Below the pieces are notes generated by a model that was not told the origin of the DNA, ran no database searches, and worked only from the letters and a program-made list of their open reading frames with translations. Of a stretch of 40,821 nt of DNA, positions 8,095 through 15,430 are shown one piece after another (the first letter of the stretch is position 1; the number at the start of each line of letters is the position of its first letter). A program made the translations under genes and the position numbers. Origin of the DNA: an uncultured Collinsella sp. Its GTDB lineage: Bacteria; Actinomycetota; Coriobacteriia; Coriobacteriales; Coriobacteriaceae. Location of the stretch: assembly GCA_900539035.1 (NCBI GenBank), contig UQAU01000018.1, positions 1-40,821 on the forward strand, given 5' to 3'.

Positions 8095-9819
8095 CTACGA
8101 GCGTAGTGTAATTTTATCGCGCAGCGACTTGAGGTCTTCGGTGACGGTGCGGTCTTCCTGGATCATCTTCTGGACCTTTTTGTAGCTCGTGCTGACGGTC
8201 GAGTGGTTGCGGTTGCCAAATTCGGCGCCCACCGCCGTGGTCGTCATCTCGCACATCTCGATGGCCAGGTAGATAGCGATATGGCGTGCTTTGGCGATAT
8301 TGGCGTTGCGACGCGGGCCGATGAGCTCCTCGTGCGTCACGCCGTACTGCTCTTCGATGACGGACTGAACCGTCTGGACGTTGATCTTTTTGGCCGATGT
8401 GTCGAAGTACTGGCTGGCGATGGCGTCGATATCGTCAAAGGTGAGTTCCCCGCCCTCGCGCTCGCGGTCGCCCGCCTCGCCGGCGCAGCGCTCGCAAAAG
8501 CTCTCGAGTTCGCGGATGTTGGTGCCCGAGACCTCGGCCATGTGTTTAAAGTGCTCGTCGGTCAGGTGCCCGCCGTCGCCCCCATAGGCCGCCAGCAGCG
8601 AGTCGTCGCCCGCCTCGGGAGCGGCGACGATGGTGTTCTCGTAATAGCGCTGCAAGATCTTGTATTTCATCTCGTAGCTGGGCTCTGCGACCAGGCAGAG
8701 CATGCCGGCGTTGAAGCGGCTGGTCAGACGCTCGTCCATGCTCAGGTCCTTGGGGGCGCGGTCTGCCGCGATGACGACCTTCTTGTTGTTGCGGATGAAC
8801 TCGTCCATGAGCTGGAAAAAGTAGTCCACGCTCGCGCGCTTGCCGATGATGTTTTGGATGTCATCGATGATGAGCACGTCCACGCCGTGGTACGCCTGCA
8901 TGATGGGAGCGTTGCTCTTCTTTTGGCGGTCGAACTCGGTCATCAGGTCGTCCAGATATGCCTGGGAGTTGGCATACTTGACCTTGATCTCGGGCGACTT
9001 CTCGGCGAGCTCGTTTTTGATGGCAAGTAGCAGGTGCGTCTTGCCCAGGCCCGATTTGCCATAGATGAACAGTGATGTGCACGTGCCGCGCTCGTCCGCG
9101 AGGGCGGCAAACTTAAGTGCCGAGCGATAGGCATGGCTGTTCTCGGGGCCGTAGACAAAGTTCTCAAAGGTAAATTTTGAGTTCGCGGCGAGCGGGGCTC
9201 CATCCGTATTCTGCTCGGCCGGCACGGTCGGTGCTGGCATGGGTGAAGCGGGGGCCGCAGCTTGCGTGGATTTAGTCGGCGCTCCGCCCTTCATCTGGTT
9301 CATCATGCGACGAAAATCGTCGGCCGAGAGCGTGTTCTTGATTGCAATGCCCGAATCCGCGCCCGCCGCTGCGTCGTGAGCGATGGGCATGTGCGTGACG
9401 GGTACGTTCGTTGACGTCGCCGCCGCGGTCGGCAACGGTGCCATGGTTTCACGGGAAACATCGCTGTGCTGGTGCTCGATTGTCGACACATCGCCTGCGG
9501 AGGCCGGCACCGCCGGGGAAGCAGCGGGAGCCGTGGCGGGCGCCGTCGCGGCAGCGGATTCCGTCGCGGCGCCTTGCGGTGCCACGATGTCGAGCGCAAT
9601 CGGTGCAAAGGCGATTTCTTCCAGATAGGCCTCAATAGTCGGCTGATGCTTTTTGAGCTGGGCGATGGCAAAGCGCGAGGGGGCCTCGATCGTGAGCGTA
9701 TCTTCGGTCAGGCTTATGGCGCGCGATTGCCCCAGCATGTTGATGAGGCGTGCATCTTGGCCGTCGCGCTGGCAAAAGGCGATGGCATCCCCCAGGATGA
9801 TGCTTGCTTCCTCGTCCAC
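8095..9819 (-). CDS. dnaA: Chromosomal replication initiator DnaA
   Basis: AAA+ initiator that binds oriC boxes, melts the origin and recruits helicase. The 574-residue product has domain I (about 1-80), a long Ala/Pro-rich disordered domain II (about 81-215), AAA+ domain III with Walker A GKSGLGKT (254-261) and Walker B LIIDDIQ (near 316-322), and the DNA-binding domain IV. The usual signature (R)DHTTVLHA is replaced by NHSTVSTS (538-545). The Asp that contacts bases in E. coli is Asn here, and the final His-Ala is Thr-Ser. The GTG start has GGGAG six bases upstream. It lies 15 nt downstream of an ATPase gene, so both are probably one transcript. A parS-like site overlaps codons for VSRET in domain II. 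Confidence 0.96.
   Translation of the reverse strand: MDEEASIILGDAIAFCQRDGQDARLINMLGQSRAISLTEDTLTIEAPSRFAIAQLKKHQPTIEAYLEEIAFAPIALDIVAPQGAATESAAATAPATAPAASPAVPASAGDVSTIEHQHSDVSRETMAPLPTAAATSTNVPVTHMPIAHDAAAGADSGIAIKNTLSADDFRRMMNQMKGGAPTKSTQAAAPASPMPAPTVPAEQNTDGAPLAANSKFTFENFVYGPENSHAYRSALKFAALADERGTCTSLFIYGKSGLGKTHLLLAIKNELAEKSPEIKVKYANSQAYLDDLMTEFDRQKKSNAPIMQAYHGVDVLIIDDIQNIIGKRASVDYFFQLMDEFIRNNKKVVIAADRAPKDLSMDERLTSRFNAGMLCLVAEPSYEMKYKILQRYYENTIVAAPEAGDDSLLAAYGGDGGHLTDEHFKHMAEVSGTNIRELESFCERCAGEAGDREREGGELTFDDIDAIASQYFDTSAKKINVQTVQSVIEEQYGVTHEELIGPRRNANIAKARHIAIYLAIEMCEMTTTAVGAEFGNRNHSTVSTSYKKVQKMIQEDRTVTEDLKSLRDKITLRS
9445..9460. promoter_or_regulatory. parS-like site inside dnaA
   Basis: GGTTTCACGGGAAACA matches the parS consensus TGTTTCACGTGAAACA at 14 of 16 positions. 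It encodes part of VSRET in the disordered linker of DnaA, where protein constraint is low. ParB binding would place a centromere site within the initiator gene. Binding strength with two mismatches is unknown. Confidence 0.5.
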
Positions 9820-9834
9820 TGTCTCTCCCGTTCT

Positions 9835-11187
9835 TTAGCTCTGAGCTCGCACGCGAGCGGCGCCGAGTTCGGTCAGATGGTATTTCTGGCCATGCTTGAT
9901 GACCAAGCCGGCCTGCGCCAAGTCATTGAGCGTGCGTGACCAAGTGGGGGCCGAGTTTCCAAACGCCCTCGCCAGATCGGTTGCACCGCACGCTTGATTT
10001 TGCGCCAGATAGCCCAGCGCGGCGTTGCCGCGATCGCTTACGAACACGTCCGGTTGTGGCTGCGCATACTGATTTGCTGCATTAGGATACATCATTTGAG
10101 CTGCTGGTTGTTGAGAACTCTGCATCGGCGGCATTTGCTGTTGAAAACTTTGAGGCCACTGTTGGTAAGGCTGCGGAGGCATCTGCTGGGCCCAAGGGTT
10201 GTACTGCTGCTGCGGCATCTGCTGGTACGGCTGCTGATATCCCTGCTGGTACTGCTGCGGGAACTGATGGCCATACCCCAGTGGCGGCATCTGCTGATAT
10301 AGATATCCCTGTTGGTACGGCTGATAGCCCATTTGCTGGCCGCCCGGTGCCCCCGTTGCCTGCTGCATTGCTGCTGCATCCTGATCCGCCAGCGGCATGG
10401 CCTCTGGCATGTTTGGCGGCATCGACATCGATGCCGCCCGGGGCTCTTGTGTAGGAAGCATTCCAGGCTGCTGTATCTGCCCCACGGGGGGCTGCATCTG
10501 CTGCGTTGCCATGGGCTGCTGCGCAAAAGCTCCCGGCAGGGGATATGTGGGCTGCTCCGTCTCGGGCCGCACGGCAGCACCGCGTCCGCCGGCACGCTCG
10601 ATTTCCTGCACGCGTTTAGGGTTCAGGCTTACCGTAACCACGGTGCCGTTGCCCATGTTGTCCTCGATGGATACGGCACCGCCGGCGTTTTCCAAATACT
10701 CCTGCACCATGGGAAACCCTGCTCCGGTTCCACGGATATAGCGCTTCATCTTGCTGTTTGCACTGGTAACGCCAAAGTCGAAAGCGCGCTCCTTGTCGTC
10801 GATGCCGGGTCCTTGATCAGCAAAGCGGATGGTGTCTCCGCCGTCCAGAATCGAGATGATGGGCTCGGCAAAGTGCGCGTGGATAAAGTTTTCGACAATT
10901 TCGCGGATGACCATGAGCGAGATATGGCCACCTTGTTCTTTCATGCACTGGTAGACGGTGTTGGTCGTCTCTTCCAAATACGTGCGGACATCCTGCGGAT
11001 CAATGACGATCACCCGCGGTGTCGACAGCATGTCGTCATAGACGGCGATGCGCGCGGCGTACATGGCTTTCGGCGCCTGCGTGGTCGTCTGCTCGCCTTC
11101 CGCACGCTCTTCGCGCACGCCGGTGATGTGCTCGTTGTCGGGTGCCGGGTCTCCGGAATCGACCATGGTATAAAAGTCGTCAGACAT
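9835..11187 (-). CDS. GHKL ATPase with Q/Y/P-rich linker and winged helix
   Basis: A 450-residue protein I cannot name. Residues about 85-190 form a GHKL (HATPase_c) ATP-binding domain of the anti-sigma or histidine-kinase type, with N-box REIVENFIHAHF (95-106), G1 box DQGPG (124-128) and G2 box RGTGAGF (152-158). No phosphorylatable H-box or membrane segment is visible. Residues about 205-380 are low complexity, very rich in Gln, Tyr, Pro and Met. The C-terminal 65 residues look like a winged helix-turn-helix (GATDLARAFGNSAPTWSRTL). The gene ends 15 nt before dnaA on the same strand, and its upstream region carries DnaA-box-like repeats. It is therefore placed to sense ATP or a partner and act at the origin or on dnaA expression; that role is inference. 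Start ATG 11187 has only a weak Shine-Dalgarno. Confidence 0.8.
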   Translation of the reverse strand: MSDDFYTMVDSGDPAPDNEHITGVREERAEGEQTTTQAPKAMYAARIAVYDDMLSTPRVIVIDPQDVRTYLEETTNTVYQCMKEQGGHISLMVIREIVENFIHAHFAEPIISILDGGDTIRFADQGPGIDDKERAFDFGVTSANSKMKRYIRGTGAGFPMVQEYLENAGGAVSIEDNMGNGTVVTVSLNPKRVQEIERAGGRGAAVRPETEQPTYPLPGAFAQQPMATQQMQPPVGQIQQPGMLPTQEPRAASMSMPPNMPEAMPLADQDAAAMQQATGAPGGQQMGYQPYQQGYLYQQMPPLGYGHQFPQQYQQGYQQPYQQMPQQQYNPWAQQMPPQPYQQWPQSFQQQMPPMQSSQQPAAQMMYPNAANQYAQPQPDVFVSDRGNAALGYLAQNQACGATDLARAFGNSAPTWSRTLNDLAQAGLVIKHGQKYHLTELGAARVRAQS

Positions 11188-11210
11188 GCCGCTCGCAATC
11201 TTTCAAAAGG

Positions 11211-11334
11211 TTTCGAACAAATAGTAGCTCACCGTGCAACGTTTCTCATCTTTCGACAACTTTTCAAAACCTGTTGAAAACTTTGGAAAACGGGCGAAAA
11301 GTTCTCAACATTGCCAACATGACCTGTTGAAAAC
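11211..11334. other. oriC part 2: DnaA-box-like motifs upstream of the dnaA operon
   Basis: Motifs seen: TTTCGAACAA (11211-11220), TTTCGACAA (11251-11259), TGTTGAAAA (11272-11280), TTCTCAACA (11302-11310) and TGTTGAAAA (11325-11333). The two TGTTGAAAA copies lie in the 13-mer ACCTGTTGAAAAC (11269-11281 and 11322-11334), the exact reverse complement of 8070-8082. TTTCGACAACTTTTCAA at 11251 pairs with TTTCGACAAGTTTTCAA at 8061. This region also separates the divergent dnaA and rpmH transcripts and must hold the dnaA operon promoter. I see no convincing -35/-10 pair for it. Confidence 0.6.
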
Positions 11335-11430
11335 TCGATGAAATATCGTGAAAGGTTGCCATGAGGCGCAAATTTCGGTTGTGCTTATGGGGGAACCGTG
11401 TGAACTGCGCAACCTTTTACCTTTGATTTC

Positions 11431-11460
11431 TTGACATTTGAACATTGATTTCCCTACAAT
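11431..11460 (+). promoter_or_regulatory. rpmH operon promoter
   Basis: A perfect -35 TTGACA (11431-11436) and a -10 TACAAT (11455-11460) are separated by 18 bp. It lies about 70 nt upstream of rpmH, leaving a moderate untranslated leader, and would drive rpmH-rnpA-yidD-yidC. Confidence 0.85.
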
Positions 11461-11532
11461 CTTCAAGCTCACGTGTCTATATCTGCGTCCGCGTCCCCGC
11501 GGACACTCGAAATGCAGCAGGAGGAACTTAAG

Positions 11533-11667
11533 ATGAAGCGTACGTATCAGCCTAATAAGCGTAAGCGTGCCAAGACCCATGGCTTCCGTGCCCGTATGGC
11601 CACTAAGGGTGGTCGTGCCGTGCTCGCCCGTCGTCGCGCCAAGGGCCGCAAGCGTCTCACTGTCTAG
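11533..11667 (+). CDS. rpmH: 50S ribosomal protein L34
   Basis: Small, strongly basic ribosomal protein of 44 residues, with MKRTYQPNKRKRAKTHGFR at the N-terminus and a C-terminal KGRKRLTV. An in-frame ATG at 11473 would add 20 residues not found in the family. The ATG at 11533 has AGGAGG about eight bases upstream and gives the normal length. It is the first gene right of the origin and is followed 20 nt later by rnpA. Confidence 0.97.
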   Translation: MKRTYQPNKRKRAKTHGFRARMATKGGRAVLARRRAKGRKRLTV

Positions 11668-11687
11668 CAGCGATACACACATCTCGC

Positions 11688-12026
11688 ATGAAGACTATTA
11701 AGTCTCGGCAAGATTTCGAGCATGTGTTCAGTCAGGGGCGTCGTTTCAATCACCCTCTGATTCGAATGACCATATGTGAATCGGTTGGCGAAGGCGACTC
11801 CGGAAGGGTCGCCTTCGTTGGTGCTAAGCGACTCGGTTGTGCCGTCGTGCGCAACCGATCTAAGCGTGTGATGCGCGAGGCCGCCCGCAGCTGCGGATTT
11901 CCCGTTGCGGGTTATGACATCATCTTGTTTGCAACTCCCAAGACGAGGGTTTCCTCGCCGCAGGAGATGGACAAGGCGTTGCGTTCGCTTATGAAGCGCG
12001 CCGGCGTTGCCGGGGAGGAGCGATGA
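11688..12026 (+). CDS. rnpA: Ribonuclease P protein component
   Basis: Protein subunit of RNase P, which aids removal of tRNA 5' leaders by the RNA subunit. The 112-residue basic protein carries the family signature around RNRSKRVMREA (the RNR motif). It follows rpmH closely and overlaps yidD by 4 nt (ATGA), so it is in the same operon and translationally coupled. Length is normal. Confidence 0.95.
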   Translation: MKTIKSRQDFEHVFSQGRRFNHPLIRMTICESVGEGDSGRVAFVGAKRLGCAVVRNRSKRVMREAARSCGFPVAGYDIILFATPKTRVSSPQEMDKALRSLMKRAGVAGEER

Positions 12027-12247
12027 GCAATCACGTTTTGCGACGTGTTGCCATCGCTCCTATTCGCATATATCAACAGGTTATTTCGCCCTTATTGCCT
12101 GACGCCTGCATTTATTACCCAACGTGCTCGCAATACGCCATCCAGGCGATTGAGAAGCACGGTGTTTTGAGAGGCTGCTGGCTTGCCGTGAGGCGCATCG
12201 CTCGCTGCAATCCCCTGCACGTCGGCGGTTATGACCCTGTGCCCTAG
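12023..12247 (+). CDS. yidD: Membrane protein insertion efficiency factor YidD
   Basis: A 74-residue protein of the YidD family, which improves YidC-dependent membrane insertion. The conserved pattern PTCSQYAIQAIEKHGVLRG and the terminal RCNPLHVGGYDPVP identify it. It has an amphipathic N-terminal helix rather than a clear transmembrane span. The start codon overlaps the rnpA stop and yidC follows after 29 nt, the usual gene order. Confidence 0.95.
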   Translation: MSNHVLRRVAIAPIRIYQQVISPLLPDACIYYPTCSQYAIQAIEKHGVLRGCWLAVRRIARCNPLHVGGYDPVP

Positions 12248-12276
12248 CGGGCACTCGCTATCGGAGGAAAACTTAC

Positions 12277-13047
12277 ATGTGGGATTGGATCGTTAACATC
12301 CTTTTCGAGCTGCTCAAGCTCATCCAGACCTTTGCGGTCGACTGGGGCCTGTCCATCATCATCCTGGTGGTCATCATCCGTCTGCTGCTGACGCCGCTCA
12401 TGCTCAAGTCGACCAAGTCGACGGCTCGCATGCAGGTGCTGCAGCCCAAGATGCTCGAGATCCAGGAGCGCTATGCCGACGATCCCCAGCGTCAGGCCGA
12501 GGAGATGCAGAAGTTCTACAGCGAGAACAAGTTCAACCCCATGGCTGGCTGTCTGCCGCTGTTGATCCAGATGCCTATCCTGTGTGCCCTGTTTACGCTG
12601 CTGCGTAACCTGCCGCAGTACTTTAACGAGGGCACGTTCTCGTTCTTCAACATCCTGCCCGACCTGACCACCACGCCGAGCGCTTCCTTTGCCGATGGCT
12701 TTATGGTTGCACTGCCCGCGCTGGTCTGCCTGATCCTGTTCGCCGTCCTGACCCTGATTCCGCAGCTCTACATGTCGCGCAACCAGACCGGCCAGCAGGC
12801 TCAGAGCATGCGTATGATGGCCGTTGTCATGACGGTCATGATGCTTTGGATGGGCTGGAGCCTTCCCGTTGGTGTTCTGCTGTACTACGACGTCTCGTCT
12901 GCTTGGCAGGTTATCCAGCAGATTTTTGTGACGCAGAAGGTCATCGACAAGGCGAAGGCCGATGAGGAGGAGCGTCTTAAGAACGCGCCGCTGCAGGTTG
13001 AGGTCACTCGTCGAGAGAAGAAGCCGCGCCCGCACAAGAAGAAGTAG
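12277..13047 (+). CDS. yidC: Membrane protein insertase YidC/OxaI family
   Basis: A 256-residue insertase that helps newly made proteins enter the cytoplasmic membrane. About five hydrophobic segments are visible, starting near residues 25-45 and ending near 190-225. The conserved groove arginine lies in VVIIRLLLTPL. The C-terminal tail is strongly basic (REKKPRPHKKK), as in forms that bind ribosomes directly. There is no lipoprotein signal, unlike Bacillus SpoIIIJ. The ATG has GGAGGA nine bases upstream. The region between it and jag contains a 12-bp palindrome. Confidence 0.95.
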   Translation: MWDWIVNILFELLKLIQTFAVDWGLSIIILVVIIRLLLTPLMLKSTKSTARMQVLQPKMLEIQERYADDPQRQAEEMQKFYSENKFNPMAGCLPLLIQMPILCALFTLLRNLPQYFNEGTFSFFNILPDLTTTPSASFADGFMVALPALVCLILFAVLTLIPQLYMSRNQTGQQAQSMRMMAVVMTVMMLWMGWSLPVGVLLYYDVSSAWQVIQQIFVTQKVIDKAKADEEERLKNAPLQVEVTRREKKPRPHKKK

Positions 13048-13064
13048 TGGGATATCAATCTTAT

Positions 13065-13077
13065 TTAGGTACCTAAC
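13065..13077. repeat. TTAGGTACCTAAC palindrome, copy 1
   Basis: TTAGGTACCTAA is a perfect 12-bp palindrome lying 15 nt upstream of the jag start codon. The same 13-mer, including the final C, occurs at 16569-16581, just past the last gene of the parAB segment. It could be an operator for an unknown dimeric regulator or a recombination footprint. Confidence 0.6.
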
Positions 13078-13091
13078 TTTTGGAGTACGTT

Positions 13092-13661
13092 ATGTCTGAA
13101 GAGATCATCGAGGATATGCTTGAGGAGGTTGCCCCGCAGGTCGCGGGCGATTATCCCGAGATTGCACAGCGCTACAAGGCTGGTGAAGAGCTGACCGATG
13201 AGGAGCTCGACACCATTGCCGATGTTGCGATTTCCATCCTGCGTTCCATCCTTTCGCACTTCGATGCCGCCAACTCTCCTATCGATGAGTATGAGGGTGA
13301 CGAGGGTGAGCTGATTTTGGATGTAACGGCTCCCGATCTTGCTGTTCTCATTGGCCGTCATGGTCGCACCCTCGATGCCCTTCAGGTTATGTTCTCTTTG
13401 CTGGTGAGCCGCAAGCTTGGCTTTAGGTATCCGGTTGTAGTGGACGTCGAGGGATACAAGAGCCGCCGTCAGGACAAGGTTGCCTCCATGGCTCAGTCTG
13501 CTGCCGAGCGTGCCATCCGCACTCATAAGAGTGTTTCGCTTCCGCCCATGAATGCCTACGAGCGCCGACTGGTTCACATTGCACTTCGTGGCAATGATGC
13601 CGTCGATACTCATTCTGAGGGTTCTGACCCTGATCGCCATGTGGTGATTGTTGCTCGATAA
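13092..13661 (+). CDS. jag: KH/R3H RNA-binding protein Jag (KhpB)
   Basis: RNA-binding protein of the Jag/KhpB family, 189 residues. A KH domain with the GxxG loop IGRHGRTLDA near the centre is followed by an R3H domain with MNAYERRLVHIAL. The first 70 residues are acidic (EELTDEELD) and do not resemble the basic Jag_N domain of Firmicutes. The ATG at 13092 has GGAG seven bases upstream; an in-frame TTG at 13080 precedes that site and is unlikely. It sits downstream of yidC in the usual order and ends at a strong terminator. In other bacteria KhpB affects cell division and small RNA stability; the role here is not shown. Confidence 0.92.
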   Translation: MSEEIIEDMLEEVAPQVAGDYPEIAQRYKAGEELTDEELDTIADVAISILRSILSHFDAANSPIDEYEGDEGELILDVTAPDLAVLIGRHGRTLDALQVMFSLLVSRKLGFRYPVVVDVEGYKSRRQDKVASMAQSAAERAIRTHKSVSLPPMNAYERRLVHIALRGNDAVDTHSEGSDPDRHVVIVAR

Positions 13662-13680
13662 TCTACTCGAGCTTATGCTA

Positions 13681-13711
13681 AGGGGACGTGGTTTCCACGT
13701 CCCCTTTTTTT
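13681..13711 (+). terminator. Rho-independent terminator after jag
   Basis: An 11-bp perfect stem (13681-13691 with 13695-13705) with a TTT loop runs into seven T (13705-13711). It separates jag from rsmG, so rsmG and parAB need their own promoter. TTGTCA (13710-13715) followed 17 bp later by GATTTT is only a weak candidate. Confidence 0.95.
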
Positions 13712-13757
13712 GTCAAAAGTTCTCGATACACTGATTTTTGTCAGAAAGGAGCTTTCG

Positions 13758-14495
13758 TTGTTAGTACTTACCGATCAGCAGGCTGACGAGATGTTGAGTC
13801 GTCTAACTTCCTATTGCAAAGAGTATTCCTTGAGCGTAACTGATGTTGAGCTTAGGAAATGTATTCATCATTTGGACTTGGTTCTGGAAACAAATAAGAC
13901 AACCAATCTCACCCGTATTCTTAACGTAGAAGATGCTGCCGTACTTCATATCCTCGACTCACTTGTTTTGCTCCCTTATATCAATAAGGCTCCTGAGGGA
14001 GCTTTACTCGATATGGGTACAGGTGCGGGCTTCCCTGGTATTCCGTTAACCATATCCACGCATCGTAAAGCTACTTATATTGACTCTGTTGGCAAGAAGG
14101 TTGATGCTGTCAATTCTTTTGTTCATGCTCTTGGACTGAAACATGCTCATGCGGTCCACGATCGTCTTGAAGAATATGCTCGAAGCCATAAGAAGCAGTT
14201 CTCCGTTGTAACCGCCCGCGCCCTGGCCCCTCTACCGATTCTTGTTGAGTATGCGGCTCCGTTCCTCAAGGATGGAGGGCTATTTGTTATCACCAAGGGC
14301 AATCCTTCGGATGAGGAGCTTACTTCCGGTATGTCAGCAGCTAAGATTTGCGGCTTCACTTTGCTTCTGAATGACGCAATTGATTTGCCTGAAGGCTTGG
14401 GTCACAGGGAGTTCATTGTCCTTAAGAAGAGTCATCCAGCATCCGTTTCATTGCCTCGTGCAAATGGAATGGCAAAGAAGAATCCGCTTGCCTAG
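13758..14495 (+). CDS. rsmG: 16S rRNA (guanine527-N7)-methyltransferase
   Basis: SAM-dependent enzyme methylating N7 of G527 in 16S rRNA. The 245-residue product contains TNLTRI near the N-terminus and the SAM-binding motif LLDMGTGAGFPGIPL, followed by the acidic ribose-binding YIDSVGKK. The start is TTG at 13758 with AAAGGAG six bases upstream; an in-frame TTG at 13710 lies in the terminator and has no Shine-Dalgarno. Codon use is visibly AT-richer than in the genes on either side. It precedes the parS cluster and parA, a common order near origins (gidB-soj-spo0J). Confidence 0.95.
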   Translation: MLVLTDQQADEMLSRLTSYCKEYSLSVTDVELRKCIHHLDLVLETNKTTNLTRILNVEDAAVLHILDSLVLLPYINKAPEGALLDMGTGAGFPGIPLTISTHRKATYIDSVGKKVDAVNSFVHALGLKHAHAVHDRLEEYARSHKKQFSVVTARALAPLPILVEYAAPFLKDGGLFVITKGNPSDEELTSGMSAAKICGFTLLLNDAIDLPEGLGHREFIVLKKSHPASVSLPRANGMAKKNPLA

Positions 14496-14496
14496 A

Positions 14497-14512
14497 TGTT
14501 TCACGTGAAACA
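14497..14512. promoter_or_regulatory. parS site 1
   Basis: Exact TGTTTCACGTGAAACA, the conserved palindromic parS that ParB binds, starting at the second base after the rsmG stop codon. It is the first of three copies spaced about 39 bp apart (14497, 14536, 14575). Confidence 0.97.
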
Positions 14513-14535
14513 TAATGGATACTAACAACTTGCAG

Positions 14536-14551
14536 TGTTTCACGTGAAACA
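14536..14551. promoter_or_regulatory. parS site 2
   Basis: Exact TGTTTCACGTGAAACA in the rsmG-parA intergenic region. Its start is exactly 39 bp from the neighbouring sites on both sides, so copies lie at near-constant helical phase. Confidence 0.97.
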
Positions 14552-14574
14552 TGGCGGTTGATATCGATTCGGAA

Positions 14575-14590
14575 TGTTTCACGTGAAACA
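14575..14590. promoter_or_regulatory. parS site 3
   Basis: Third exact TGTTTCACGTGAAACA, 39 nt upstream of the parA GTG. ParB bound here could both nucleate the partition complex and repress parAB transcription; the repression is inference from position. Confidence 0.97.
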
Positions 14591-14629
14591 TCCTCCGTTT
14601 GACAGCTTTAATACACACCAGGAGGGACC

Positions 14630-15430
14630 GTGGGATTTCGCGACGTTAAGCGTTCTAAGAGCGCAAAAAACACGCGTATCATTGCAATCATCAATCAAAA
14701 GGGCGGCGTCGGTAAGTCAACGACGGCCGTAAACCTTGCAGCAGCACTGGGTGAGCAGGGTCGTAAGACACTGATTGTCGATTTTGATCCGCAGGGAAAC
14801 AGCACCAGTGGATTCGGAATTGAAAAAGAAGACCTTGATCACTGCATCTATGATGCGTTGTTGAACGATGTGCCGGCAGAATCGCTTGTTCTTGATACAA
14901 ATTGCAAAAAGGTATTCGTAATTCCGGCTACAATTCAGCTTGCAGGTGCCGAAATTGAGCTTGTAAGCGCAATTGCTCGTGAAACCCGTCTCAAAGATTT
15001 GCTTGAGCCGATTCAGGACGAGTTCGATTTTATTTTCATTGACTGTCCTCCTTCGCTCGGCCTGCTTACTATCAACGCCTTGACCGCAGCAGACAGCGTT
15101 TTGATTCCGATCCAGTGCGAGTATTACGCACTCGAGGGCGTTACGAAGCTGCTTGAGTCAATGAAAATGGTCAAATCACGTTTGAACAAGGGCTTAGACA
15201 CCTATGGTGTGCTTATGACCATGTATGACTCGCGTACCTCTCTATCAAATCAGGTTGTTGAGGAGGTTCAATCGTACTTTGGTGATAAGGCGTTTAAGAC
15301 GCTGATCCCCCGTACGGTTAAAATCTCCGAAGCTCCGTCTTTTGGAGAACCGGTAATTACCTATGCACCTCAAAATAAGGGTGCAAAAGCGTATATGAAC
15401 CTTGCAAAAGAGGTGATCAAGCGTGCCTAG
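14630..15430 (+). CDS. parA: Chromosome partitioning ATPase ParA/Soj
   Basis: Deviant-Walker ATPase that moves ParB-parS complexes and separates origins after replication. The 266-residue product shows the deviant Walker A KGGVGKSTT, the Walker A' region IVDFDPQGN, and Walker B DFIFIDCPPSLG. The GTG start has AGGAGGG just upstream. Three parS sites precede it and parB overlaps its end by 8 nt, so parAB are co-translated. A short N-terminal extension of about 15 basic residues precedes the Walker region. Confidence 0.97.
   Translation: MGFRDVKRSKSAKNTRIIAIINQKGGVGKSTTAVNLAAALGEQGRKTLIVDFDPQGNSTSGFGIEKEDLDHCIYDALLNDVPAESLVLDTNCKKVFVIPATIQLAGAEIELVSAIARETRLKDLLEPIQDEFDFIFIDCPPSLGLLTINALTAADSVLIPIQCEYYALEGVTKLLESMKMVKSRLNKGLDTYGVLMTMYDSRTSLSNQVVEEVQSYFGDKAFKTLIPRTVKISEAPSFGEPVITYAPQNKGAKAYMNLAKEVIKRA

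Noticed and set aside
13710..13757. Upstream TTG start for rsmG
   Set aside because: It falls in the T-tract of the jag terminator and has no Shine-Dalgarno; the TTG at 13758 does.
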